From NCBI GenBank assembly GCA_032052615.1, contig DAMBWF010000003.1:186001-250000 (forward strand): a DNA stretch of 64,000 nucleotides. Reading direction: 5' to 3'. The position numbers were made by a program, and so were the translations under genes. Origin of the DNA: Pseudomonas_T sp032052615 (GTDB lineage Bacteria; Pseudomonadota; Gammaproteobacteria; Pseudomonadales; Pseudomonadaceae). Below are positions 17,453 through 26,771 of this stretch, piece by piece (within the stretch, counting starts at the first letter, position 1; each line of letters opens with the position of its first letter). The notes under the pieces were generated by a model. It was not told the origin of the DNA and did no database searches. It saw only the letters and a program-made list of their open reading frames with translations.

Positions 17453-17866
17453 ATGCTCGATATTTCTCCCAGCGTCCAGATTTCCGAGGACGAGGTCGAA
17501 CTGACCGCCATCCGCGCCCAGGGCGCCGGCGGGCAGAACGTCAACAAGGTTTCCAGCGCGCTGCACTTGCGGTTCGATATCCGCGCTTCGTCGCTGCCCG
17601 CTTTCCACAAGGAACGCCTGCTGGCCCTGAAGGATAGCCGGGTGACCCGCGACGGGGTGGTGGTGCTCAAGGCGCAGCGCCACCGCACCCAGGAGCAGAA
17701 CCGCGCCGATGCCTTGGAGCGCCTCGCCGAGCTGATCCGCGAGGCGGTGCGAGTCGAGGCGCCCCGGCGCCCGACACGGCCTACCCAGGGCTCGAAGCGC
17801 CGGCGCCTGGAGGGCAAGGCCCGGCGCGGCGCAATCAAGGCGGGCCGGGGCAAGGTGGAGTTCTAG
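17453..17866 (+). CDS. arfB: Alternative ribosome-rescue factor ArfB (peptidyl-tRNA hydrolase)
   Basis: ArfB rescues ribosomes stalled on mRNA lacking a stop codon by hydrolysing peptidyl-tRNA. The 137-residue protein carries the catalytic GGQ within AQGAGGQNVNKVSSA (about residues 25-28) in a release-factor domain 3 fold. A long basic C-terminal tail rich in Arg and Lys (RRPTRPTQGSKRRRLEGKARRG) is expected to enter the mRNA channel. The ATG at 17453 gives the canonical MLDISPSVQISEDEVELTAIRAQG-type opening. No obvious strong Shine-Dalgarno. Single gene. Confidence 0.93.
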   Translation: MLDISPSVQISEDEVELTAIRAQGAGGQNVNKVSSALHLRFDIRASSLPAFHKERLLALKDSRVTRDGVVVLKAQRHRTQEQNRADALERLAELIREAVRVEAPRRPTRPTQGSKRRRLEGKARRGAIKAGRGKVEF

Positions 17867-18188
17867 TCCGGGGGGCGCGCTTGGCGTCGATCCGTCATCC
17901 CGGAGGCAGCGCGAGCCTGCCGCGGCTGGCCAGGCAATCGTCGGGCTGCGCGTTCACCCGTACCCTGTTTTCCCTCCGTCTTTGTCTACTTCACTGAGCG
18001 GCTTTCAGGGCGACCGCTTGAATGGCCGGGCGAGGCTAAAGCGTCATGTGCCGGCGACGATACTCCGCCGCGCGTTTCCCTCCCACTCGCTGCTCCGGAC
18101 GGCGTCGGCACCTTGCTGCCGAAGCGGCGATGCTTGCGCAAAAAAAAGCCGGCCTCGAGGGCCGGCGAAAGAGGGTTCGTCGGTCGGC
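17867..18188. other. Intergenic stretch between convergent arfB and phhC
   Basis: These 322 bases hold the phhC terminator near the right end. I see no gene, RNA or repeat in the rest. Confidence 0.6.
18139..18167 (-). terminator. Intrinsic terminator of the phhABC operon
   Basis: On the minus strand, a 7-bp stem GCCGGCC / GGCCGGC with a five-base loop is followed by a run of eight T. It lies about 20 bases after the phhC stop. Confidence 0.85.
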
Positions 18189-19388
18189 TCAGGCGCAGAC
18201 CCCGGCAATGGCCCTGGCCAAGTCACCGAGACGTGCTTCGTCCAGGCCGGCGACGTTGGCGCGGCCGCTGCTGACCAAGTACACGCTGTGTTCCTGGCGC
18301 AGGCGCGCCACTTGTTCGGCGCTCAGCCCGGTGTAGGAGAACATCCCGCGCTGCCTGCCCACGTGGGCGAAGCGCTCGGCCAAGCCGAAGGGTTGCAGGG
18401 CTTCCACGAGCCCGCCGCGCAGGGTGGCGACGCGTCGGCGCATGGCGTCCAGCTCTTCGATCCACGTGCCGCGCAGGCTGTCGTCGGCGAGGATCGTGGC
18501 CACCACCGCTGCGCCATGGGCGGGGGGCGTGGACCACAGGTTGCGCGCCAGGGAGGCCAACTGGCTGCGCACGTCCTGCAACCGCTCGGCGTCGTCGCAG
18601 CGCACCAGCAGGGCGCCGGTACGTTCCCGGTAGAGGCCGAAGTTCTTCGAGCAGGAACTGGTGACCAGCGATTCCGGCAGCGCTTCGGCGAACAGCCGCA
18701 CCGCCCAGGCGTCTTCTTCCAGGCCGTCGCCAAAGCCTTGGTAGGCGAAGTCCAACAGCGGCAGCAGCTCGCGCGCGCGCACCACGTCCAGTACCCGGCG
18801 CCAGTCGTCCTGGCTCAGGTCGAAACCGGTGGGGTTGTGGCAGCAGGCGTGCAGCAACACCACGTCGCCTTGGGGGACTCGTTCCAAGGCCGCCAGCATC
18901 GCTTCCACGTCGAGGCGGTTGTCGCGGTTCACGTAGGGGTAATGGTTCACCGTCAGGCCGGCGGCGGCGAACAGCGTCTCGTGGATCGGCCAGGTGGGGT
19001 CGCTGAGCCAGATACCGCGTCCGGGCAGGACCCGGGCGATGAATTCGCCGGCCAGGCGCAGGGCGCCGGTGCCGCCGGGGGTCTGGGTGGCGCCGGCCCG
19101 GCCGTTTTCCAGCAGCGCGGCGCCTTCGCCGAACACCAGGGCCAGCAGGCGCTCGCCGAACAGCGGGTCGCCGTGGCCGCCCATGTAGGTCTTGGTGGTT
19201 TCCCGTTGCAGCAGCAGGCGCTCGGCTTCCTTCACCGCACGGGGGATTGGCGTCAGACCCTGGGCGTCCTTGTAGACGCCCACGCCGAGGTCGATCTTGG
19301 CCGGGTTGGGGTCGGTCCGGAAGGCGTCCATCAGGCCGAGGATCGGGTCGCCAGGGACCCGCGCGACGCCGCCGAAATGCCGGCTCAC
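18189..19388 (-). CDS. phhC: Aromatic amino acid aminotransferase PhhC
   Basis: PhhC is a class I PLP-dependent transaminase that takes tyrosine, made by PhhA, to 4-hydroxyphenylpyruvate with 2-oxoglutarate. The 399-residue length is normal for the tyrosine/aspartate aminotransferase group. The PLP lysine is in SCSKNFGLYRERTGALL (about residue 245). Other family signatures are the LHACCHNPTGFD pocket and ALLDFAYQGFGDG, which holds the aspartate and tyrosine that touch PLP. The start is GTG at 19388, overlapping the phhB stop as GTGA. This fits the conserved VPGDPILGLMDAF opening better than a later ATG. Confidence 0.93.
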   Translation of the reverse strand: MSRHFGGVARVPGDPILGLMDAFRTDPNPAKIDLGVGVYKDAQGLTPIPRAVKEAERLLLQRETTKTYMGGHGDPLFGERLLALVFGEGAALLENGRAGATQTPGGTGALRLAGEFIARVLPGRGIWLSDPTWPIHETLFAAAGLTVNHYPYVNRDNRLDVEAMLAALERVPQGDVVLLHACCHNPTGFDLSQDDWRRVLDVVRARELLPLLDFAYQGFGDGLEEDAWAVRLFAEALPESLVTSSCSKNFGLYRERTGALLVRCDDAERLQDVRSQLASLARNLWSTPPAHGAAVVATILADDSLRGTWIEELDAMRRRVATLRGGLVEALQPFGLAERFAHVGRQRGMFSYTGLSAEQVARLRQEHSVYLVSSGRANVAGLDEARLGDLARAIAGVCA

Positions 19389-19741
19389 TTGCGACCCTCG
19401 GCGGTGGCGGCGACCTCATCGGTGCGCGCCGCCATGATCAGGTCGTTGCGGTGCAGGCCCTTGATGGAGTGGCTCCACCAGGTGACGGTGACCTTGCCCC
19501 ACTCGGTCAGCAGGCCCGGGTGATGGCCTTCTTCCTCGGCGATGGCGCCCACCGCGTTGGTGAACGCCAGGGCATGGCGGAAGTTCTTGAAGGCGAAGAC
19601 CCGCTCCAGTTGCATGATGCCGTCGCGAACCTCGATGTTCCAGTCGGGGATCTGCTTGATCAGCACCGCCAGTTCTTCGTCGGAGATTTTCGGCGCGTCG
19701 GCGCGGCAGGCTTCGCAATGGGCTTGGTTGAGGGCGGACAT
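19385..19741 (-). CDS. phhB: Pterin-4a-carbinolamine dehydratase
   Basis: PhhB dehydrates the 4a-hydroxytetrahydropterin left by phenylalanine hydroxylase so the cofactor can be recycled; it has also been tied to phhA expression. The 118-residue product matches the known Pseudomonas length. The active-site histidines are in the EEEGHHPGLLTEWGKVTVTWWSHSIKGL stretch, given here as HHP (about residues 73-75) and SHS (about residue 91). The ATG at 19741 is chosen over the longer frame because it gives the standard N-terminus MSALNQAHCEACR. Confidence 0.96.
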   Translation of the reverse strand: MSALNQAHCEACRADAPKISDEELAVLIKQIPDWNIEVRDGIMQLERVFAFKNFRHALAFTNAVGAIAEEEGHHPGLLTEWGKVTVTWWSHSIKGLHRNDLIMAARTDEVAATAEGRK

Positions 19742-19825
19742 GGGTACTCCTGATTCGGGGCGGCGCGCGACGGTGCGCCGCATGACGGACCCCGCCCCGG
19801 GGGCTCCGGGGCGGGCACGGGGCGG

Positions 19826-20611
19826 TCAGGCCGCCTTGGGCGGAAAGCGTGGCGCGTGCAGGCCGAGCTGCATGGCCTGGCGCACCAGCGCCATGATGTC
19901 TTCGTGGGCCAGTTCGAACAGGCGCTTGAGTTCGGGCAGGACGAAGTAGATCGGCTGCAGGATATCGATCCGGTAGGGCGTGCGCATCGCCTCCAGCGGG
20001 TCGAACGCCTGGTGCGCCGGCTCGTTGGACAGGCTGTAGAGGGTTTCCTTGGGCGAGGAGAGGATGCCGCCGCCGTAGATGCGGCGACCCTGGGCGGTTT
20101 CCACCAGGCCAAACTCGATGGTCATCCAGTACAACCGCGCCAGATAGACCCGCTCCTCCTTGGTGGCCCGCAGGCCCAGCTTGCCGTAGGTGTGGGTGAA
20201 TTCGGCGAACCAGGGGTTGGTTAGCAGCGGACAGTGGCCGAAGATTTCGTGGAAGATGTCTGGCTCTTGCAGGTAGTCCAGCTCTTCCGGGGTGCGGATG
20301 AAGGTGGCCACCGGGAATTGCTGGCTGGCCAGCAGCTCGAAGAAGGTCTGGAACGGGATCAGCGCGGGAACCCGTGCCACGCGCCAGCCGGTGGTGGCCT
20401 GGAGCACGCGGTTGATCTCGTCGAGCTGGGGGATGCGGTCGTGGGGCAGGCCGAGCTGCTCGATACCGTCCAGGTAGTCCTGGCAGGCGCGGCCCTCGAT
20501 GACTTTCAACTGGCGCGTGATGAGGGTGTTCCAGACCTGATGCTCGGTTTCCGGGTAATCGATGAAACCGTTCTCGTCGGGCTGGCGAGCCACGTATTGC
20601 GTGGTTTTCAT
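19826..20611 (-). CDS. phhA: Phenylalanine 4-monooxygenase
   Basis: PhhA hydroxylates L-phenylalanine to L-tyrosine with O2, Fe(II) and tetrahydropterin. The 261-residue single-domain bacterial form lacks the ACT regulatory and tetramerisation domains of the mammalian enzyme. The iron ligands are visible: the two histidines of HEIFGH (about residues 121 and 126) and the glutamate in YWMTIEFGL. AGGAGG lies seven bases before the ATG at 20611. It is first in the phhABC operon, divergent from phhR across a 269-base control region. Confidence 0.97.
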   Translation of the reverse strand: MKTTQYVARQPDENGFIDYPETEHQVWNTLITRQLKVIEGRACQDYLDGIEQLGLPHDRIPQLDEINRVLQATTGWRVARVPALIPFQTFFELLASQQFPVATFIRTPEELDYLQEPDIFHEIFGHCPLLTNPWFAEFTHTYGKLGLRATKEERVYLARLYWMTIEFGLVETAQGRRIYGGGILSSPKETLYSLSNEPAHQAFDPLEAMRTPYRIDILQPIYFVLPELKRLFELAHEDIMALVRQAMQLGLHAPRFPPKAA

Positions 20612-20643
20612 GGGGCCTCCTGCTCGGTCGCAATGCCCAGCGC

Positions 20644-20654
20644 TTGTTGTTGTT
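20644..20654 (-). promoter_or_regulatory. Crc/Hfq-type CA motif in the phhA leader
   Basis: On the minus strand the leader reads AACAACAACAA, matching the A-rich AANAANAA element that Hfq-Crc bind in catabolite-repressed Pseudomonas mRNAs. It lies 33-43 bases before the phhA ATG. Motif match only. Confidence 0.5.
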
Positions 20655-20731
20655 GCCGTCATGGTGGGCAGACCGAGGCGCGCCGTCCAAGCGGGTCGAG
20701 CCGTAGCCGGCCCCTCCCACGGGCCTGAATT

Positions 20732-20749
20732 CGTAAATAAAACCTTACG
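20732..20749. promoter_or_regulatory. TyrR/PhhR-box-like operator between phhA and phhR
   Basis: The sequence CGTAAATAAAACCTTACG fits the TGTAAA-N6-TTTACA TyrR box with three mismatches and keeps the dyad. It lies in the phhA-phhR divergent region, 121 bases before phhA, where PhhR would be expected to bind. I looked for a good -24/-12 promoter on the phhA side and found none. Confidence 0.5.
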
Positions 20750-20791
20750 TGAACGGCCGTGGCGCGTCATCTCGCCTTGCTGGTGCGGCGA

Positions 20792-20813
20792 TTCGTCACA
20801 TATTCTTGACGAA
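20792..20813. promoter_or_regulatory. Perfect 7-bp inverted repeat upstream of phhR
   Basis: TTCGTCA and TGACGAA are separated by eight bases, 68 bases before the phhR start. It could be an operator or a small hairpin. It does not fit the TyrR box. TTGACG within the right arm could also be a -35 element. Confidence 0.4.
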
Positions 20814-20880
20814 AAAGCGGCACGCCTCGCAAAAAAATGGTGCCGAGGCGCTCTATAACGACAATACCGAGCCTTGCCCG

Positions 20881-22437
<1,557 letters not shown>

Positions 22438-22550
22438 CCGGCGAGGTTAAGACCTTGGTGGAATGGCGGGTCCGGCAAGGCCGGTATACAAAGGCGGGTC
22501 TGCGTGATTCCAGACACAGCGTTTCGACATTCCTCCCGGAATGATTGGGC

Positions 22551-22577
22551 GGGCGGCCAGCGAGCCGCCCTTTTTTT
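22551..22577 (+). terminator. Intrinsic terminator of phhR
   Basis: A 7-bp stem GGGCGGC / GCCGCCC with a six-base loop is followed by seven T. It lies 114 bases after the phhR stop, just before the convergent DUF1456 gene. Confidence 0.85.
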
Positions 22578-22586
22578 GCCCGTCGT

Positions 22587-23048
22587 TCAGCCCCGCTCGC
22601 GCAAGGTAAGTCCCTTGAGGAAGTGCCGCAGCACCTGGTCTCCACATTCCCGGTAGTTCTTGTGGCCCTTTTTGCGGAACAAGGCGTTGAGTTCCGGCTT
22701 GTTCATGGGCAGGCCGGCGGACTCGAGGATGCGGTGCATGTCCTCGTCCTTGAGTTCGAAAGCGACCCGCAGTTTCTTCATCACGGTGTTGTTGCTGACC
22801 GGCAACTCCAGGGGATGAGGCGGGCGGCTGCGGTCGCGCCCCCGCTTGTGATAGATCAGCCCGTCCAGGACATGGGCCAGGGTCTCGTCGTCGCAGGGCT
22901 GGTAGCCGGGCTGGTCCTCCTGACGCAGGTAAGCGCCCATTTGCGCCTCGCTGACCGGGTGGTCCGACAGGGAGGCAATCGCGGCCAATTGGGCATCGCT
23001 GACATTCAACAGATAACGCAGGCTGCGCAATACATCGTTATGAGTCAT
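22587..23048 (-). CDS. yehS: DUF1456 family protein (YehS-like)
   Basis: A 153-residue protein with two tandem copies of the DUF1456 helical repeat: MTHNDVLRSLRYLLNVSDAQL (from residue 1) and NNTVMKKLRVAFELKDEDMHRIL (from about residue 85), each followed by a short LR/FRKKG segment. The family is widespread in proteobacteria, with no firm function. The ATG at 23048 is preferred over one four codons upstream because it begins the repeat. It is in the same direction as the small membrane protein gene that starts at 23496. Confidence 0.9.
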   Translation of the reverse strand: MTHNDVLRSLRYLLNVSDAQLAAIASLSDHPVSEAQMGAYLRQEDQPGYQPCDDETLAHVLDGLIYHKRGRDRSRPPHPLELPVSNNTVMKKLRVAFELKDEDMHRILESAGLPMNKPELNALFRKKGHKNYRECGDQVLRHFLKGLTLRERG

Positions 23049-23145
23049 GGCATCTCTCATGCTGATGCGCCCAAGGGCGCCAGACGGCTGGCGTCGTACT
23101 GAACCGATGCGCCCGGCCGGCCCGCGCTCGCGGGCCGGCCGCGGT

Positions 23146-23496
23146 TCAGACGCCGGAAGCCGCGTCCTTGACGGCCGCTTTCGCGCTGCTACCGACCGCT
23201 TTCGCGTCGCTGCGCAGCTTTTCCAGGTCGCGGCCCGCCTCGTGCAGCTTCTCGCGCAGCTCGCCGGCTTCGTCGCGCGCCTGGGTCAGGAACGCCTTGG
23301 CCTTGCAGTGGCCGGTGAAGCCACGGCTGAGCGCCATGCCGCCAATGGCCAGTTGCAACAGACCGCTCACACCGCCGCGATGCAAGCCCTTGCCGAGCAG
23401 GATCAGGCCGCCCGCGATGGACGCCGCGCGCTCCCAGCCATGCAGGTGGCCGGCGTCGGAGGTAGAGGGGATCTGCTGGGAAGACAAGCGAGTCAT
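23146..23496 (-). CDS. YgaP-like (DUF2892) small membrane protein
   Basis: A 116-residue inner-membrane protein. Two short hydrophobic stretches (ASIAGGLILLGKGLH and VSGLLQLAIGGMALSRGF, about residues 25-60) form the DUF2892/YgaP-type transmembrane hairpin. They are followed by a charged helix with heptad spacing (about 68-105) that may form a coiled coil. AGGAG lies eight bases before the ATG at 23496. Role unknown. Confidence 0.8.
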   Translation of the reverse strand: MTRLSSQQIPSTSDAGHLHGWERAASIAGGLILLGKGLHRGGVSGLLQLAIGGMALSRGFTGHCKAKAFLTQARDEAGELREKLHEAGRDLEKLRSDAKAVGSSAKAAVKDAASGV

Positions 23497-23675
23497 TGGT
23501 GCTCTCCTGAAAAGGGTGACTTAGTGAGTGACTGCCCCGGCGTCTGGCTGTTCAGCCAGAAAACGCAGATTTCGACATCCGGCTCGCCGGCCTCTATCCC
23601 AGGCAACCAAAGCGGGCTCGGCGCTGCCCAAGCTTTATCGGACGGATCGCGGGCGAGGCCCGCCAGGAGAGCACC

Positions 23676-23981
23676 GTGAGGATTTCCATGATGGGTTGGG
23701 TGGCGTTGTGCCTGGCCGGCGCGGCCCTGGCGGAACCATCCCCGGCCTGGCTGCAACCCCGTGGCGGGTCCGGATCGCCGGGCACCGCGACGCCCCAGCC
23801 TTATACGCAACCGGCGGCGCCCCCGGTGCCGCGCACGCCCAGCGGCAACCCACCGCTGCTGCGCAACGGCGGGGGCGCGCTGCCCGGCACGCCGGAGCGC
23901 CCGTTGCCACAGCTCGAACGCCCCGCTTCGAGCCCGCCGACCGCGCCGACGCCTCGGCCCGCGCCGCCGGCTCGCGATTGA
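23676..23981 (+). CDS. Small exported Pro-rich protein of unknown function
   Basis: A predicted 101-residue protein that starts at GTG 23676, with AGGAGA five bases upstream; an ATG four codons later (23688) is possible. The first 19 residues are a signal peptide (MRISMMGWVALCLAGAALA, cut before EPSP). The mature chain is low-complexity with many Pro, Ala, Thr and Gly, and no cysteine, so it is probably unfolded in the periplasm or outside the cell. It is convergent with the NCS2 permease, ten bases away. No known domain. Confidence 0.6.
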   Translation: MRISMMGWVALCLAGAALAEPSPAWLQPRGGSGSPGTATPQPYTQPAAPPVPRTPSGNPPLLRNGGGALPGTPERPLPQLERPASSPPTAPTPRPAPPARD

Positions 23982-23990
23982 AGTGCTGCC

Positions 23991-25439
23991 TCAGCGCGGG
24001 GGCGGGGTAGGTGTCGTGGAGTGAGCGTGGGGCTCGGCATCCTGCAGCACCTCGAGGATCGAGGCTTCCGGGTCGAAAAGATGGTCGGGGTCCAGCGGCT
24101 CTTCCGGCAGGAACAGGTTCAGCAGGATCGCGCTGAAGGCACCGACGGTGATCGGCGACTCGAAAATGTTATGCAGCGACGGGGGCAGGCTGATCAGCAC
24201 GTCCGGCACCGAGGCCACGCCGAGGCCGAGGCCGAGGGAGATCGCGATGATCAGCATGTTGCGGCGGTGCAGCCCGGCTTCCGACAGCAGCTTGATGCCG
24301 GCCACCGCCACGGTGCCGAACATGATCAGGGTGGCCCCGCCCAGCACCGGCTTGGGCATGAGTTGCAGCACCGCGCCGATCATCGGGAACAACCCCAGCA
24401 GGACCAGGATCGCGGCGATGAAATAGGCCACGTAGCGACTGGCCACCCCGGTCAGCTGGATCACTCCGTTGTTCTGGGCGAAGGTCACCATGGGCATGCT
24501 GTTGAACATCGCCGCCATCGCTGAATTGAGTCCGTCGGCCAACAGCCCGGAGCGGATGCGGCGAATGTAGAGGGGGCCGCTGACCGGCTGGCGCGAGATC
24601 ATCGAATTGGCGGTGAGATCGCCCGCCGCCTCCAGGGGGCTGACCAGGAAGATCACGGCGATCGGCACGAAGGCCATCCAGTCGAAGGAGAAGCCGTACT
24701 TGAAGGGAATCGGCACGCTTACCGCCGGCACCTGGGGCAGGCTGGAAAAATCCACCTTGCCCAGAATCCAGGCGGCGAGGAAGCCGACCCCTAGGCCGAC
24801 GATGATGGCTCCCAGGCGCAGCAGGGGCAGGTTGAAGCGGTTGAGCACCACGATGGTGGCCAGCACCAGGGCGGCGAGGCCGAGGTTCACCGGGGCGCCC
24901 AGGTCCGGGGCGCCGAAGCCCCCCGCCATGTCCATCACCGCCACCTTGATCAACGACAGGCCCATGAGGGTGATGATGGTGCCGGTCACCACGGGCGTGA
25001 TCAGCTTGCGCAACTTGCCGATGAACTGGCTGAACAGGACCTCGACGAAGGCCGCGCAGAAGCACACGCCGAACAGAGTGGAGAGGATTTCATCGGTGCC
25101 GCCGCCCCGGTTCTTCACCATGAAGCCGGCGCTGAGGATCACGCTGAGGAACGCGAAGCTGGTGCCTTGCAGGCACAACAAACCCGCGCCGATGGGGCCG
25201 ATGCGCCGGGCCTGGACCAGGGTGCCGAGACCGGAGACGAACAACGCCATGCTCACCAGATAGGGCACCTCGGCGCTCAGGCCAAGGGCGCCGCCCACGA
25301 TCAGGGTTGGTGTGATGATGGCGACGAAGCTGGCCAGGACATGTTGCAGCGCGGCGAAGATCGCCGCGCTGAAGTGGGGGCGGTCGTCCAGGCCGTAGAT
25401 CAATTCGGAGGGACGCGGGAGCGAGTCGGGTGTACTCAT
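23991..25439 (-). CDS. NCS2-family xanthine/uric acid permease
   Basis: A 482-residue proton symporter of the nucleobase-cation symporter-2 (UapA/XanP) family in the inner membrane. About 14 transmembrane or re-entrant segments are expected. Family motifs are visible: QHVLASFVAIITPTLIVGGAL near the N-terminus, the substrate-region FVPIAVIFLVSPLEAAGDLTA segment with the conserved glutamate (about residue 270), and the FAQNNGVIQLTGVASRYV signature (about residue 330). The N-terminal YGLDDRP is typical of the xanthine/urate branch. The substrate is therefore a purine, but xanthine and urate cannot be told apart by eye. ATG 25439 is the family start. Confidence 0.88.
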   Translation of the reverse strand: MSTPDSLPRPSELIYGLDDRPHFSAAIFAALQHVLASFVAIITPTLIVGGALGLSAEVPYLVSMALFVSGLGTLVQARRIGPIGAGLLCLQGTSFAFLSVILSAGFMVKNRGGGTDEILSTLFGVCFCAAFVEVLFSQFIGKLRKLITPVVTGTIITLMGLSLIKVAVMDMAGGFGAPDLGAPVNLGLAALVLATIVVLNRFNLPLLRLGAIIVGLGVGFLAAWILGKVDFSSLPQVPAVSVPIPFKYGFSFDWMAFVPIAVIFLVSPLEAAGDLTANSMISRQPVSGPLYIRRIRSGLLADGLNSAMAAMFNSMPMVTFAQNNGVIQLTGVASRYVAYFIAAILVLLGLFPMIGAVLQLMPKPVLGGATLIMFGTVAVAGIKLLSEAGLHRRNMLIIAISLGLGLGVASVPDVLISLPPSLHNIFESPITVGAFSAILLNLFLPEEPLDPDHLFDPEASILEVLQDAEPHAHSTTPTPPPR

Positions 25440-26057
25440 CGTTCGAAGCCTGCCTGATGTGTCATGGGCTCGGGGAAGCGGTTCGGTTCCCGCTTGGGCG
25501 AGCGCTGGAACGCGCCTGGGCTGCGCCATCCGTAGAGAAATTTCAGGCAATCCGTTCGCCCTGTGAGCGCGGTTTGCCGAAGGGGTCGCCGCTGGCCCTT
25601 GCCGAGGCGCGGATTGTCCATGGTCCGTGCCCGTGGCGCCAGTGTCGGCGGGCCCAGCCTGCGAAGCGCGCTTCACGCTCGGCTTGAGCGCGGCCGTGGA
25701 GCGGTGCGATTGGTGCGACCGTACTCAGAGCGGCCGCGATGCCACATGGGTGAGGAGCTCCGGGTCAGCGGGACGGGGAGGCAGGGTATCCGGGCATGCC
25801 CGGGTATCGCATCGACTTGCTACCCAGGCGGGCGGGGGCGTGCGCCGGTGGGGCGAGCCATCGAGGCACTGTCCTGTGCGGCGATCAGGCCATAGGGCGC
25901 GCCTGCTCGGCCAGGCGTGGGCCCCTTGCACCGGTCGATGCGCGGGCTAACGAGGCGGTATCGCGGAGCCGGCATCCGGCGCAAGTCGCCGCCGTTTAGG
26001 GGCGCTGCCTGTGCTCCTAGGGCGGAGCACCCGCTCGATGCTTCGCCGAAGCGGCCC
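25440..26057. other. 618-base intergenic region without a recognisable gene
   Basis: The stretch lies upstream of the purine permease and downstream of the LysE gene. Open frames here are arginine-rich and unlike proteins. I found no tRNA, terminator with a T-run or repeat, and no purine riboswitch that I could fold by eye. Confidence 0.6.
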
Positions 26058-26684
26058 TCAGTGCCCGAACAGCGAGGCGCCGCCGGCACCGGCGAACAGC
26101 CCGGCGCTGATCCGCTCGAACCAGACCTTGCCCCGACCGCCGCGCAGGTAGCGCGCCGCGCGGCGAGCCCCCAGGCCGTAGCCCAGCTTGCACAGCAGGT
26201 CCAGTACCGTCCAGGTGAGGATCAGCGTCAGCAATTGCCGGGACAACGGCTGGGTGGCGTCGAGGAACTGCGGCAGGAAGGCGGCGAAGAACAGGATGTC
26301 CTTGGGGTTGCTGGCGCCGAGAGCGAAGGCTTTCCAGAACATTGCCCCGAAGGCCGGCCGGGCGGCCGCCTGGGGCGCGTCGCCCACGGCGTGGGCGTGG
26401 CGGGCGGCGCGCCAGCTCTGCCAGGCGAGATAGAACAGGTACAGCGCGCCCACCAACTTCAATCCGCTGAACACCCGCTCGGAGGCCATCAACAGCGCGC
26501 CCAGCCCGAGGGCGGAGGCACTGAGCAGGCACAGGGAGGCGGAGATGCCTCCGAGGAAAGCGGGAGCCGAGCGGCGCAGGCCGTGGTTCAGGCTGTTGCC
26601 GATCATCAGCAGCGACAGCGGGCCGGGGATGAGGATGACGATCAGCGCGGCGCTACAGAACAGCACCCAGGTTTCCAGGCTCAT
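26058..26684 (-). CDS. LysE/RhtB-family amino acid exporter
   Basis: A 208-residue inner-membrane exporter of the LysE superfamily, with five to six hydrophobic segments. The hallmark segment is ALIVILIPGPLSLLMIGNSLNHGLRRS (residues 13-39), which carries the family P-G-P motif, and KAFALGASNPKDILFFAAFLPQFLD (about 120-145) is the second conserved block. Substrates in this family are amino acids such as homoserine, threonine or lysine; the sequence does not decide. The ATG at 26684 fits the length; the frame continues upstream but is not protein-like. Confidence 0.9.
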   Translation of the reverse strand: MSLETWVLFCSAALIVILIPGPLSLLMIGNSLNHGLRRSAPAFLGGISASLCLLSASALGLGALLMASERVFSGLKLVGALYLFYLAWQSWRAARHAHAVGDAPQAAARPAFGAMFWKAFALGASNPKDILFFAAFLPQFLDATQPLSRQLLTLILTWTVLDLLCKLGYGLGARRAARYLRGGRGKVWFERISAGLFAGAGGASLFGH

Positions 26685-26759
26685 GGGAGGCTCCAGGCGG
26701 GGGCGATCGAGGAGGGGGCGGCGTGGAGGAGGGGCTCCGCCGCAGGAAGGAACGCTGGA

Positions 26760-26771
26760 TTTGTATACAAA
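26760..26771. promoter_or_regulatory. Palindrome TTTGTATACAAA upstream of the LysE-type gene
   Basis: A perfect 12-bp palindrome 76-87 bases before the exporter start. The core TTGTATACAA is of the kind bound by several GntR-family repressors. No GntR gene is nearby. Confidence 0.4.

Noticed and set aside
20612..20731. Sigma-54 promoter for phhA
   Set aside because: GG/GC pairs are present, but none has the required 10-base separation.
25440..26057. Purine riboswitch upstream of the NCS2 permease
   Set aside because: I could not find the conserved junction and paired loops. The long leader is otherwise featureless.
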